DNA from: Paraflavitalea soli
Lineage (GTDB): Bacteria > Bacteroidota > Bacteroidia > Chitinophagales > Chitinophagaceae
Length of the DNA stretch: 64,000 nucleotides
Assembly: GCF_003555545.1 (NCBI RefSeq)
Contig: NZ_CP032157.1
Coordinates: 7,072,546-7,136,545, forward strand
Direction: 5' to 3'
The notes beneath the pieces are model-generated. The model was not told where the DNA came from and ran no database searches. It saw nothing but the letters and a program-made list of their open reading frames with translations. A program made the translations under genes and the position numbers. This document shows, piece by piece, positions 8,446 through 15,977 of this stretch. Every line of letters starts with the position of its first letter. Position 1 is the stretch's first letter.

Positions 8446-8533
8446 TTTATTTAATAAAATGCCTATAAAGCATTGAAAAACAAATAATTCGAATTCGCCT
8501 ATGTAAAAAATATTAACCCTAAAAAGAACAGTT

Positions 8534-8610
8534 CGTCATAGAAAATGAGTCGAGGCGTCATAGCAAAAGAGTCGATACGTCACTGAAAATGTGTCGATGC
8601 GTCACTAAAA
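8534..8610. repeat. Iterated 22-bp sites upstream of the toxin-antitoxin pair
   Basis: CGTCA starts at 8534, 8556, 8578 and 8600, and GTCGA at 8549, 8571 and 8593, so both blocks recur at exactly 22 bases. This gives three full units and part of a fourth, with an A-rich middle between the blocks. Twenty-two bases is about two helical turns, so sites would lie on one face of the DNA. The array ends about 80 bases before the putative promoter of the antitoxin gene, consistent with an operator. Confidence 0.65.
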
Positions 8611-8688
8611 AAGGCAAAGTGTACTTTAAAAAAGATATTTTTGAAACAAATTAGTATACAAAATATTCTTTTTGGCTAAAAAAATTAG

Positions 8689-8696
8689 TAATTTTG
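8689..8696 (+). promoter_or_regulatory. Putative -7 element of the toxin-antitoxin operon
   Basis: TAATTTTG matches TAnnTTTG exactly and lies 16 bases before the antitoxin ATG. The -33 box is poor: TTTG at 8671-8674 is closer than the usual spacing. Confidence 0.5.
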
Positions 8697-8712
8697 TCTT
8701 GATCTCATATAA

Positions 8713-9318
8713 ATGAATACTCACAAAAATAAAATCTTCACTAAAGATCAAATTGATAAGATAGGTAATACAATCATTTACTTGTCTCATGGCCTCACTG
8801 ATCTAAATAAAACTAAGATTTTAAAGCTCCTATTTATATTGGAAGAGGCTTCCATCAAAAAGTATGGGTATCCTTTTTTTAATATAGATTTTCAGCTCTG
8901 GAAGCATGGCCCTGTTGTGAAGGACATTTATATAGATTTGTGCGAAGAGACTCCCAATTTGTTAAAGGATTATATTCTGAGGGATTCGCAAACTACATCA
9001 AACTTTGTTGCAAAGAAACCCTTTTGTGATGATGAATTTAGCGATAATGATATTGAGATATTGGATAGAATTGTATCATTTGCAAAACAAAAGAATGCAA
9101 AATATTTGGTGAATCACACACACGATCAAAATTCACTTTGGAGGAAATCTGCCATTAAATATGGTATTCTTGAATCATTGGAGAATGAATTAATAAATAG
9201 CACAGATTTTGAAATTGATTTCAATTTACTTTTTGAAAATGCTGAATCAAATTACTTCAAGGAAAGATACGAAGAGGCTAAGGACAATAGAGAGTTTGTG
9301 CGGCAATTAAAAAACTGA
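8713..9318 (+). CDS. Panacea-domain (DUF4065/SocA-like) antitoxin
   Basis: A 201-residue cytoplasmic protein. Residues about 20-150 show the Panacea/DUF4065 pattern: a helical start (TIIYLSHGLTDLNKTKILK), KLLFILEEA, FQLWKHGPVVKDIYIDL, and a later region with LVNHTHDQNSLWRKS. Proteins of this family neutralise diverse toxins, and SocA acts as a proteolysis adaptor. The gene is AT-rich compared with its neighbours, is followed one base later by a small gene on the same strand, and is preceded by iterated sites, all of which fits a two-gene toxin-antitoxin operon. The acidic C-terminal part (about 155-201) may contact the toxin. Confidence 0.75.
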   Translation: MNTHKNKIFTKDQIDKIGNTIIYLSHGLTDLNKTKILKLLFILEEASIKKYGYPFFNIDFQLWKHGPVVKDIYIDLCEETPNLLKDYILRDSQTTSNFVAKKPFCDDEFSDNDIEILDRIVSFAKQKNAKYLVNHTHDQNSLWRKSAIKYGILESLENELINSTDFEIDFNLLFENAESNYFKERYEEAKDNREFVRQLKN

Positions 9319-9319
9319 C

Positions 9320-9775
9320 GTGTTCTCACCTAGACAAATAATCTATATTACACCTTTTTATTTCAAAAACGGCAACACTCCAAAACCTAAATATTTAGTC
9401 GTTCTGGCAAATGAAAGTAATAAAACGATAGTAGCTTCTCTGACAACCAGGACAAACCATGTCCCATCATTTGTAAATAAATCTCATGGGTGTATAAATA
9501 TTGATGATAGATGTTATAATGCATATGTCTTCGACCCAGGCAAAATAATTGGTGATGCTGGTTTCTTTTTCCCTGATCCACGACCGACCTTTATTTACGG
9601 AAACGAAGTAGACGATTTCGATGTGACAACCCTAGAAAGTGTCTATCCCATCGAAGGGGTGGATTATGAAATTAAGGATACTTTAAAACAAGATGAGTAT
9701 GAATCCTTAATTAAATGCCTTCAGGCTAGTAGAAGCGTGAAGAGGAAGATAAAAAAGTTGCTTTCCAATCTTTAG
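9320..9775 (+). CDS. Putative toxin partner of the Panacea antitoxin, possibly PemK/MazF-like
   Basis: A 151-residue protein that appears to start at GTG one base after the antitoxin stop codon, which implies translational coupling. The N-terminal part (IIYITPFYFKNGNTPKPKY then LVVLANESNKTIVASLTTR) has the strand-rich look of a PemK/MazF-type small beta-barrel RNase, but I cannot confirm catalytic residues. The C-terminal tail is basic (SVKRKIKKLLSNL). It is as AT-rich as the antitoxin gene, suggesting joint acquisition. If not an RNase toxin it could be an unrelated effector; toxins paired with Panacea domains are very diverse. Confidence 0.55.
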   Translation: MFSPRQIIYITPFYFKNGNTPKPKYLVVLANESNKTIVASLTTRTNHVPSFVNKSHGCINIDDRCYNAYVFDPGKIIGDAGFFFPDPRPTFIYGNEVDDFDVTTLESVYPIEGVDYEIKDTLKQDEYESLIKCLQASRSVKRKIKKLLSNL

Positions 9776-9842
9776 TCAATAGACGATTACCGGATTAAAG
9801 TATACGCGCTTATAATATTTTTTCTTTGGCTTAACTTGCAGT

Positions 9843-10559
9843 ATGAGCTTACCGATCTTCTATATTGAATCTGCCGCCTCGGTCAATGATATCCTTACGT
9901 TGCCGGAAGAAGCTTCCAAACATATTATACAGGTATTGCGCAAACAGGTTGGTGAGCAGGTACAGCTAACAGATGGCAAGGGCAATCTGCTGACGGCGGA
10001 GATCATCAACGATCACAAAAAGAAATGCGGGGTTCGTATCACGCAATTGCAGCATACACCGGCGCCTGAGCGCTCTATTACTATAGCTATCTCGCTGCTG
10101 AAGAATGCCAGCCGCTTTGAATGGTTCCTGGAAAAAGCAACGGAGATAGGCATACAAACGATTATTCCCTTGTTGTGTGAGCGTACGGAGCGGGAGCATT
10201 TCCGGTACGATAGAATGGTAAGTATTCTCACGAGCGCCATGCTGCAAAGTCAGCAAAGCTGGTTGCCGGTGCTGCACCAGCCGGTAGGCTATGAACAGTT
10301 GTTCCGGCAGGAAGAAATAATGGGTACAGCTCAAAAGTTTATAGCGCATTGTCTGGAAGATGACCGCCTTGATTTACGCCAGGCGGTACAAGGAACGCAG
10401 CCTTCACAGATCATCCTCATAGGCCCCGAAGGAGATTTTACTCCTGATGAGATTGCCCTGGCCCTGCAGCACCAGTTTGTACCGGTAACGTTGGGCATCA
10501 ATCGCCTGCGTACAGAAACAGCGGGGGTAGTAGCGGCTACCTTATTGAAGATCGTTTAG
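9843..10559 (+). CDS. rsmE: 16S rRNA (uracil-1498-N3)-methyltransferase
   Basis: SPOUT-class enzyme that methylates N3 of U1498 in 16S rRNA using SAM. The 238 residues comprise a PUA-like N-terminal domain (about 1-70, with ASKHIIQVLRKQVGE) and the knotted methyltransferase domain (about 75-238), with the SAM loop IGPEGDFTPDEI and a knot region LGINRLRTETAGVVA. Its TAG stop (10557-10559) overlaps the TAA stop of the converging terC-like gene. Confidence 0.93.
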   Translation: MSLPIFYIESAASVNDILTLPEEASKHIIQVLRKQVGEQVQLTDGKGNLLTAEIINDHKKKCGVRITQLQHTPAPERSITIAISLLKNASRFEWFLEKATEIGIQTIIPLLCERTEREHFRYDRMVSILTSAMLQSQQSWLPVLHQPVGYEQLFRQEEIMGTAQKFIAHCLEDDRLDLRQAVQGTQPSQIILIGPEGDFTPDEIALALQHQFVPVTLGINRLRTETAGVVAATLLKIV

Positions 10560-11368
10560 TGCGCCATATCGTCTTTGTTGACGGTTGGTTCATCCAGCTT
10601 GGGTGCATTCAGCTGTACCACATGCTTTTTTTGCTGGCGTTTGCGCATGGTCATATTGAGGAGTTCCACACCAAAAGAGAAGGCCATACCGAAGTAGATA
10701 TAGTTCTTCAGGTGAAGTTCATGGGCTTTTTCCGAATCCCAGCCTTCTATCAGGAGGCTTAACCCGATCATCACGAGGAATGAAAGGGCCAGCATTTTGA
10801 TGGTGGGGTGCTCTTGTATAAAGCTGGATATTTTGGGGCTGAACAGGAACATTACGATCATAGCAATCACTACGGCAGCGATCATGATCTCCACATGCTT
10901 GGCTGTACCACCGGCGGTAATAATGCTGTCGAATGAGAATACAGCATCAATGAGCATGATCTGGCCCAGGGCCTGTCCGAGGCTCAATGGTTTCTTATTT
11001 TTTGTAGATGCATTGGGATCTTCGCCTTCCAGTTTATGGTGTATTTCCATCACTGTTTTATAGATCAGGAAGAGGCCACCGGCTAACATTACGAGACTGG
11101 CGAGGTCGAAGCCTTTACCAAACCAGCTTTCGGGGATCACATACTTACCTTTTTGGGATAACAGCCAGCCAAGGCCCATCAGTAATAAACTACGTACGAT
11201 AATACCACTGATCATCCAGAAGCGCCGGGCCTTCTTTACCTCTTTTTCGGTATGCAGGCGGTTCATGATAATACTTACAAAGATCACGTTGTCGATACCC
11301 AACACAATTTCCAGGATAACCAGTATCACAAAACTGATGATACTATCCGTCGTAAAAAGATGTTCCAT
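10556..11368 (-). CDS. TerC-family integral membrane protein
   Basis: I chose the ATG at 11368 (MEHLFTTDSIISF), giving 270 residues, because upstream codons are TTG-initiated and non-conserved in look. It has seven or so hydrophobic segments with the hallmark LEIVLGIDNVIFVSI near the N-terminus and a second acidic membrane motif MLIDAVFSFDSIITA. TerC proteins act in tellurite resistance and have been linked to metal (Mn) handling at the membrane. It overlaps the rsmE stop by four bases. The substrate cannot be assigned. Confidence 0.9.
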   Translation of the reverse strand: MEHLFTTDSIISFVILVILEIVLGIDNVIFVSIIMNRLHTEKEVKKARRFWMISGIIVRSLLLMGLGWLLSQKGKYVIPESWFGKGFDLASLVMLAGGLFLIYKTVMEIHHKLEGEDPNASTKNKKPLSLGQALGQIMLIDAVFSFDSIITAGGTAKHVEIMIAAVVIAMIVMFLFSPKISSFIQEHPTIKMLALSFLVMIGLSLLIEGWDSEKAHELHLKNYIYFGMAFSFGVELLNMTMRKRQQKKHVVQLNAPKLDEPTVNKDDMAH

Positions 11369-11400
11369 TTGTATATATAAGTTGAATAAGCAGCTAATTG

Positions 11401-12477
11401 TTACACTAATTCCTGACATATATTCTGTACAATAGCAGGGCCTTCATAAATAAAGCCTGTCCATACCTGTACCAGTGCTGCCCCTGCCTGTAATTTTTCC
11501 TTTGCATCGGCGCCGGTAAAGATGCCGCCGGAAGCAATGACAGGTATTGCTCCATGGGTCTTTTGGGTAATGTATTGAACGATCTCGGTAGATCGTTGCG
11601 TGAGGGGTTTGCCGCTTAATCCTCCGGCGCCAATGGCTTCCAGCTCAGCTGTGGGAGACTGAAGGCCGGCGCGGTTGATGGTTGTATTGGTGGCTACCAG
11701 GCCGTCCAGTTTAATTTCAAGGGCCAGGTCAATGACATCGTCAATCTGTTCCTGTGTGAGGTCGGGCGCAATTTTCAGCAATAAAGGTTTGGGCTCCTGT
11801 TTGGTGCCGGCCAGGGTTTGGTTGATGGTCTGAAGATGGGATAAGATCTTTCTCAGGGCATCTTTTTCCTGTAATTCCCGCAAACCGGGGGTGTTGGGCG
11901 AACTTACATTGACCACGAAATAATCTACCCAATTGAACAGTTCGCGGAAGCATATTTCATAATCCTTCCAGGCATCTTCATTGGGCGTGACTTTGTTTTT
12001 GCCGATGTTGCCACCGATGATGAGGGGTAAGGGGCGAGTAGCGAGTGACGAGCGGTCTGCTTCTTTCTTCACTCTCCAGTCCTTTAAACGCCTGGCCACC
12101 ACTTTCACACCTTCATTATTGAAGCCCATGCGGTTGACCAGGGCTTTGTCCTTTGGTAAGCGGAAGAGGCGGGGTTGATCGTTACCTGCCTGTGGCTGGG
12201 GGGTAACGGTACCAATCTCTACATAGCCAAAACCCAGGGCTTCGAGTTCATTGAGGTAAAGGGCATTTTTGTCGAACCCTGCGGCCAACCCTACCGGGTT
12301 TTTAAAATGCAGACCAAACAGCTCATGCTCCAGGCTTTTGCTGGCAGGGGTGTTTTTCTTACTGATGATGCGCTTTAAGAAACCAACCTTACAGGCCAGT
12401 TTTAAAGCATTCATGGAAAAATGGTGTACTCCTTCCGTGGGGAACAGGAACAATAGTTGTCGGATGAACGTATACAT
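11401..12477 (-). CDS. pyrD: Dihydroorotate dehydrogenase (quinone), class 2
   Basis: Membrane-associated FMN enzyme that oxidises dihydroorotate to orotate with quinone in pyrimidine synthesis. The ATG at 12477 (MYTFIRQLLFLF) gives 358 residues with the class 2 N-terminal membrane-binding helices (about 1-45). The FMN barrel follows, with GLAAGFDKN (64-71), GTVTPQPQAGNDQPRLFRL, the catalytic Ser motif NVSSPNTPGLR, and phosphate-binding loops GAGGLSGKPL and ASGGIFTG. Residues about 136-149, between ARRLKDWR and PLIIGGNIG, look like an extra insertion, and DNA for 142-148 is a heptamer repeat. pyrC lies elsewhere in the window. Confidence 0.95.
   Translation of the reverse strand: MYTFIRQLLFLFPTEGVHHFSMNALKLACKVGFLKRIISKKNTPASKSLEHELFGLHFKNPVGLAAGFDKNALYLNELEALGFGYVEIGTVTPQPQAGNDQPRLFRLPKDKALVNRMGFNNEGVKVVARRLKDWRVKKEADRSSLATRPLPLIIGGNIGKNKVTPNEDAWKDYEICFRELFNWVDYFVVNVSSPNTPGLRELQEKDALRKILSHLQTINQTLAGTKQEPKPLLLKIAPDLTQEQIDDVIDLALEIKLDGLVATNTTINRAGLQSPTAELEAIGAGGLSGKPLTQRSTEIVQYITQKTHGAIPVIASGGIFTGADAKEKLQAGAALVQVWTGFIYEGPAIVQNICQELV
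12034..12054. repeat. Heptamer repeat inside pyrD
   Basis: Plus-strand GCGAGTA, GCGAGTG and ACGAGCG follow one another at 12034-12054 in exact 7-base register. Twenty-one bases keep the reading frame and encode pyrD residues 142-148 (RSSLATR). Confidence 0.6.
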
Positions 12478-12650
12478 AGACGGCTGCGAAGATATTTCTT
12501 TATCAAACGTTTGCCGTCGCAAAGTGGCAATATTTTACCGCTGTGCTTCCGGGAAGGGTAAAGCCGGTTAAAATTACCCTGGCAGCTTGATGACCATGTA
12601 ATCAGTATAAGGCGCTGATTATGAATACAGCATTATGCTGCTGGCGGGCG

Positions 12651-12682
12651 TTTTGAAAACTTCTTCCTTCTTGTTACCTTTG
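12651..12682 (+). promoter_or_regulatory. Consensus Bacteroidota promoter for the thiolase gene
   Basis: TTTTG at 12651-12655 and TACCTTTG at 12675-12682 are separated by exactly 19 bases, matching the -33/-7 consensus. A palindrome CAGCAT-T-ATGCTG at 12628-12640 ends ten bases upstream and could be an operator. The leader would be about 50 bases. Confidence 0.75.
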
Positions 12683-12736
12683 GTATACAAAGTTGCATAA
12701 ACAACTAACTTATTTAGAAACAATAAACTTCTTTAT

Positions 12737-13915
12737 ATGCAAGAGGCTTACATCGTAGCAGGATTTCGTACTGCTGTAGGTAAATCAAAGCGGGGTGTGT
12801 TCAGGTTTTACCGGCCTGATGACCTGGCTGTCGATGTGATCAAGGGGCTGATGGCATCGGTGCCGCAGCTGGACGCTAAAAGAGTGGATGATCTGATTGT
12901 GGGCAATGCGGTACCGGAAGCGGAGCAGGGATTGCAGGTAGGCCGTATCATTGCGGCCCGGGCATTGGGATTTGATATTCCGGGTATGACGGTGAACCGC
13001 TATTGCGCTTCGGGACTGGAGACAATTGCGATCGCTACTGCCAAGATCAGGAGCGGACAGGCAGAATGTATAGTGGCAGGTGGTACGGAGAGCATGAGCC
13101 TGGTACCTACCGCAGGATGGAAAACGGTACCTGCTTATTCGATTGCCAAAGATGAGCCGGATTATTACCTCAGTATGGGACTTACGGCAGAAGCAGTGGC
13201 AAAAGAATACAATGTGAACCGCGAGGATCAGGATGCTTTTTCCTACAACTCTCACAAGAAAGCGATCAACGCCATACAACAGGGTTATTTCAAGAGCGGC
13301 ATTTTGCCAATCACGGTTGAGCAGGTATATGTGGATGAAAAAGGAAAGAAGAAAACCAAGAGTTATGTGGTAGATACGGATGAAGGGCCGCGCCAGGATA
13401 CGAGTGTGGAAGCATTGGCTAAGTTGAAGCCGGTGTTTGCGCTGAATGGCTCGGTAACAGCAGGTAATTCTTCCCAAACATCAGACGGTGCAGCTTTTGT
13501 GATCGTGATGGGTGAAAGAATGGTGAATGAGCTGGGATTGAAACCCATTGCACGTTTGGTGAACTGTGCTTCGGCCGGTGTACATCCACGTATTATGGGT
13601 ATTGGCCCGGTGGAAGCAGTACCCAAGGTACTGCGGCAGGCCAATATGAACCTGGGACAGATAGACCTGGTAGAACTGAATGAAGCTTTTGCTTCACAGG
13701 CACTGGCCGTGATACGTAAACTGGAGATCAATCCTGATATTGTAAATATCAATGGGGGCGCCATTGCACTGGGTCACCCGCTGGGCTGTACTGGTACCAA
13801 ACTTACCATCCAGATCACCAATGATATGAAAAGGCTCAATAAGAAATATGGTATTGTGACAGCCTGCGTAGGTGGTGGCCAGGGAATAGCCGGAATTATT
13901 GAGAATATTAATTAG
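12737..13915 (+). CDS. Acetyl-CoA acyltransferase (thiolase)
   Basis: Thiolase that cleaves 3-ketoacyl-CoA or condenses acetyl-CoA units, acting in fatty-acid degradation or acetoacetyl-CoA formation. The 392 residues show the nucleophile Cys90 in VNRYCASGLETIA, the ELNEAFASQ motif, GGAIALGHPLGCTG with the catalytic His, and C-terminal CVGGGQG with the second active Cys. There is no partner FadB gene beside it, so beta-oxidation versus biosynthetic use is not settled. It is monocistronic, with a consensus promoter upstream and inverted repeat arms downstream. Confidence 0.93.
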   Translation: MQEAYIVAGFRTAVGKSKRGVFRFYRPDDLAVDVIKGLMASVPQLDAKRVDDLIVGNAVPEAEQGLQVGRIIAARALGFDIPGMTVNRYCASGLETIAIATAKIRSGQAECIVAGGTESMSLVPTAGWKTVPAYSIAKDEPDYYLSMGLTAEAVAKEYNVNREDQDAFSYNSHKKAINAIQQGYFKSGILPITVEQVYVDEKGKKKTKSYVVDTDEGPRQDTSVEALAKLKPVFALNGSVTAGNSSQTSDGAAFVIVMGERMVNELGLKPIARLVNCASAGVHPRIMGIGPVEAVPKVLRQANMNLGQIDLVELNEAFASQALAVIRKLEINPDIVNINGGAIALGHPLGCTGTKLTIQITNDMKRLNKKYGIVTACVGGGQGIAGIIENIN

Positions 13916-13920
13916 GGGAA

Positions 13921-14134
13921 GAATACAGCATTTAGAATACAGAATACAGAAGGAATACAGGAGTCGGATAATAAGCGTATTGAATGCTATGTTTGGACAA
14001 TATGATCCGGACATAGCATTTTGTTTTAATGCATAGGGCGGTTGTTTTAGTCCAGGAATTGGCTATTGATGCAATATATTGACTGTTGGTTCCTATATTC
14101 TGTATTCTGTCTCCTGTATTCTATATTCTTTCCT
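13921..14134. repeat. Inverted heptamer arms between the thiolase and DUF1800 genes
   Basis: The left arm (13921-13963) contains four GAATACAG copies. The right arm (14093-14134) reads CTATATT, CTGTATT, CTGTCTC, CTGTATT and CTATATT in exact 7-base steps, the complementary word. About 130 bases lie between the arms. A transcript through the region could fold back on itself. The remainder of the 369-base gap (13916-14284) shows no gene and no clear promoter. Confidence 0.6.
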
Positions 14135-14284
14135 ACGTGTTCTTACGAAAAATGCAGGGAAATGTACTCGTTGGGGTGATTTCTGGTCAAATGGCAGCAT
14201 TTTTGTTTATACCATGCCAGAGAAAATGTCGTTTCTACCAGGAGCAATTGTCCTGATAGAAGTGAACACCCCAAAATCAAACCT

Positions 14285-15958
14285 ATGGATAGAAGATCAT
14301 TCTTCCTGCTTAATAAGAAGACGAATCCGTCTGCCGAACAATCCTATGCCGGACTACGATTCATTACTTCCGGATTGGCTCCCTACGCCGGGCCGTGGAC
14401 ATCGGCCGAAGTAGCCCACCTGCTCAAGCGCACGATGTTCGGTTCTACCAAATCAGATATAGACTATTTTAAATCAATGTCGGTATCGAATGCAGTAGAT
14501 GCTTTATTAACGATCTCTGCTGCCCCGGCCCCTCCTGTAAAGACTTATGACAATACAGGCATTGCAGGCGGCGATCCTGAATTAGCGATAGCCGCAGGTA
14601 CTACCTGGGTCAATACACCTACTATTGATGAGGAAGCCAATGATAAAAGGATCGTATCCTGGAAAAGCTGGTGGACGGGTTTGCTGATCAACCAGAATCG
14701 CAGCATTACGGAAAAAATGATCCTGTTCTGGCACCATCACTTTGCTACAGAAGCCAGCATGTATAGAAATGGCATTGCTGCTTACCAGCACTATGTATTG
14801 CTGCACCAAATGGCACTGGGTAACTTCAAAACGCTGGTACGGGGTGTTACGCTCGACCTGGCCATGCTGCGCTACCTGAATGGCTACCTGAATATCAAGG
14901 ATGCTCCTGATGAAAACTACGGACGTGAATTGCAGGAGTTGTTTACGCTTGGGAAGGAGAATAACCCTAATTATACAGAAGCGGATGTGCTGGCTGCGGC
15001 CCGTGTGCTGACGGGCTGGACAATTGACAAGGCTACTGAAACAGTGAAGTTTGATCCTGCCAAACACGATACTACCAGCAAAACGTTTTCTTCTTTTTAC
15101 GGCACCACCATCGCCGGTCGCAGTGATGCCACAGCCGGGGATGCTGAACTGGATGATATGCTCACGATGATCTTCAATAAGAAGGTAGAAGTATCCGAGT
15201 TCATTGTGCGCAAGCTATACCGCTGGTTTTGTTATTATATTATTGATGCCAATACTGAAACAAATGTGATCAAACCATTGGCACTGCTTTTCCGCAATGG
15301 CAATTGGGAGATCAAGCCGGTACTGGCTACCTTGTTTAAAAGTGAGCATTTCTTTGATGCATTGAACCAGGGCTGCCTGATCAAGAGCCCGGTAGACCTG
15401 ACTGTGGGCCTTTGCCGCGAATTCAATGTGGTGTTTCCTGCCGCTACGGATTATACGCATGTCTATAATATGTGGGGATTTGTGCAGGACCAGGGCGGCA
15501 ATATGCAGCAGAATATTGGTGATCCTCCCGGGGTATCGGGCTGGCCTGCTTATTATCAGCTGCCCCAGTTTCATGAAATGTGGATCAACTCAGATACCTT
15601 GCCCAAGCGGAATATATTTAGCGATATCCTGATCACTATTGGTTATATGCGTGATGGCCTGACGCTTAAAATAGACCCGGTAGCATTTGCTAAAACGCTG
15701 CCCAATCCAGGGGATCCGAATGCCTTGATCAACGATTCGCTGGCGATTCTCTACAGGGTGCCCTTGTCGGACGCTTCGAAGCTAACGATTAAGAAGCAGA
15801 TACTGCTCACTAACCAGGATCAGGATCATTACTGGACGAATGCCTGGACTGCGCATATTACGAATCCGACCAATGATACCGCTTACCAGGTGGTGAACAT
15901 GCGCTTGCAGTCGATGTACAAATATTTCATGAACCTGGCCGAATACCAATTATCCTGA
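14285..15958 (+). CDS. DUF1800 family protein
   Basis: A 557-residue protein of the DUF1800 family, typically encoded next to a DUF1501 gene, as here. Features include the N-terminal WTSAEVAHLLKRTMFGSTK, the central NRSITEKMILFWHHHFATE, ENYGRELQELFTLG, and DPPGVSGWPAY near the C-terminus, all usual for the family. A start at ATG 14285 (MDRRSFFLLNKK) gives a short basic N-terminus without a clear signal peptide. It is 19 bases from the DUF1501 gene, so the two are probably translated from one mRNA. The biochemical role of the family is not established. Confidence 0.88.
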   Translation: MDRRSFFLLNKKTNPSAEQSYAGLRFITSGLAPYAGPWTSAEVAHLLKRTMFGSTKSDIDYFKSMSVSNAVDALLTISAAPAPPVKTYDNTGIAGGDPELAIAAGTTWVNTPTIDEEANDKRIVSWKSWWTGLLINQNRSITEKMILFWHHHFATEASMYRNGIAAYQHYVLLHQMALGNFKTLVRGVTLDLAMLRYLNGYLNIKDAPDENYGRELQELFTLGKENNPNYTEADVLAAARVLTGWTIDKATETVKFDPAKHDTTSKTFSSFYGTTIAGRSDATAGDAELDDMLTMIFNKKVEVSEFIVRKLYRWFCYYIIDANTETNVIKPLALLFRNGNWEIKPVLATLFKSEHFFDALNQGCLIKSPVDLTVGLCREFNVVFPAATDYTHVYNMWGFVQDQGGNMQQNIGDPPGVSGWPAYYQLPQFHEMWINSDTLPKRNIFSDILITIGYMRDGLTLKIDPVAFAKTLPNPGDPNALINDSLAILYRVPLSDASKLTIKKQILLTNQDQDHYWTNAWTAHITNPTNDTAYQVVNMRLQSMYKYFMNLAEYQLS

Positions 15959-15977
15959 AAGCCCCAACCCAATAGCT

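Noticed and set aside
14079-14414. 111-codon frame before the DUF1800 gene
   Set aside because: Its start is made of the CTGTATT heptamer repeat (reading SYILYSVSCILYSF) and the rest overlaps the DUF1800 gene in another frame.
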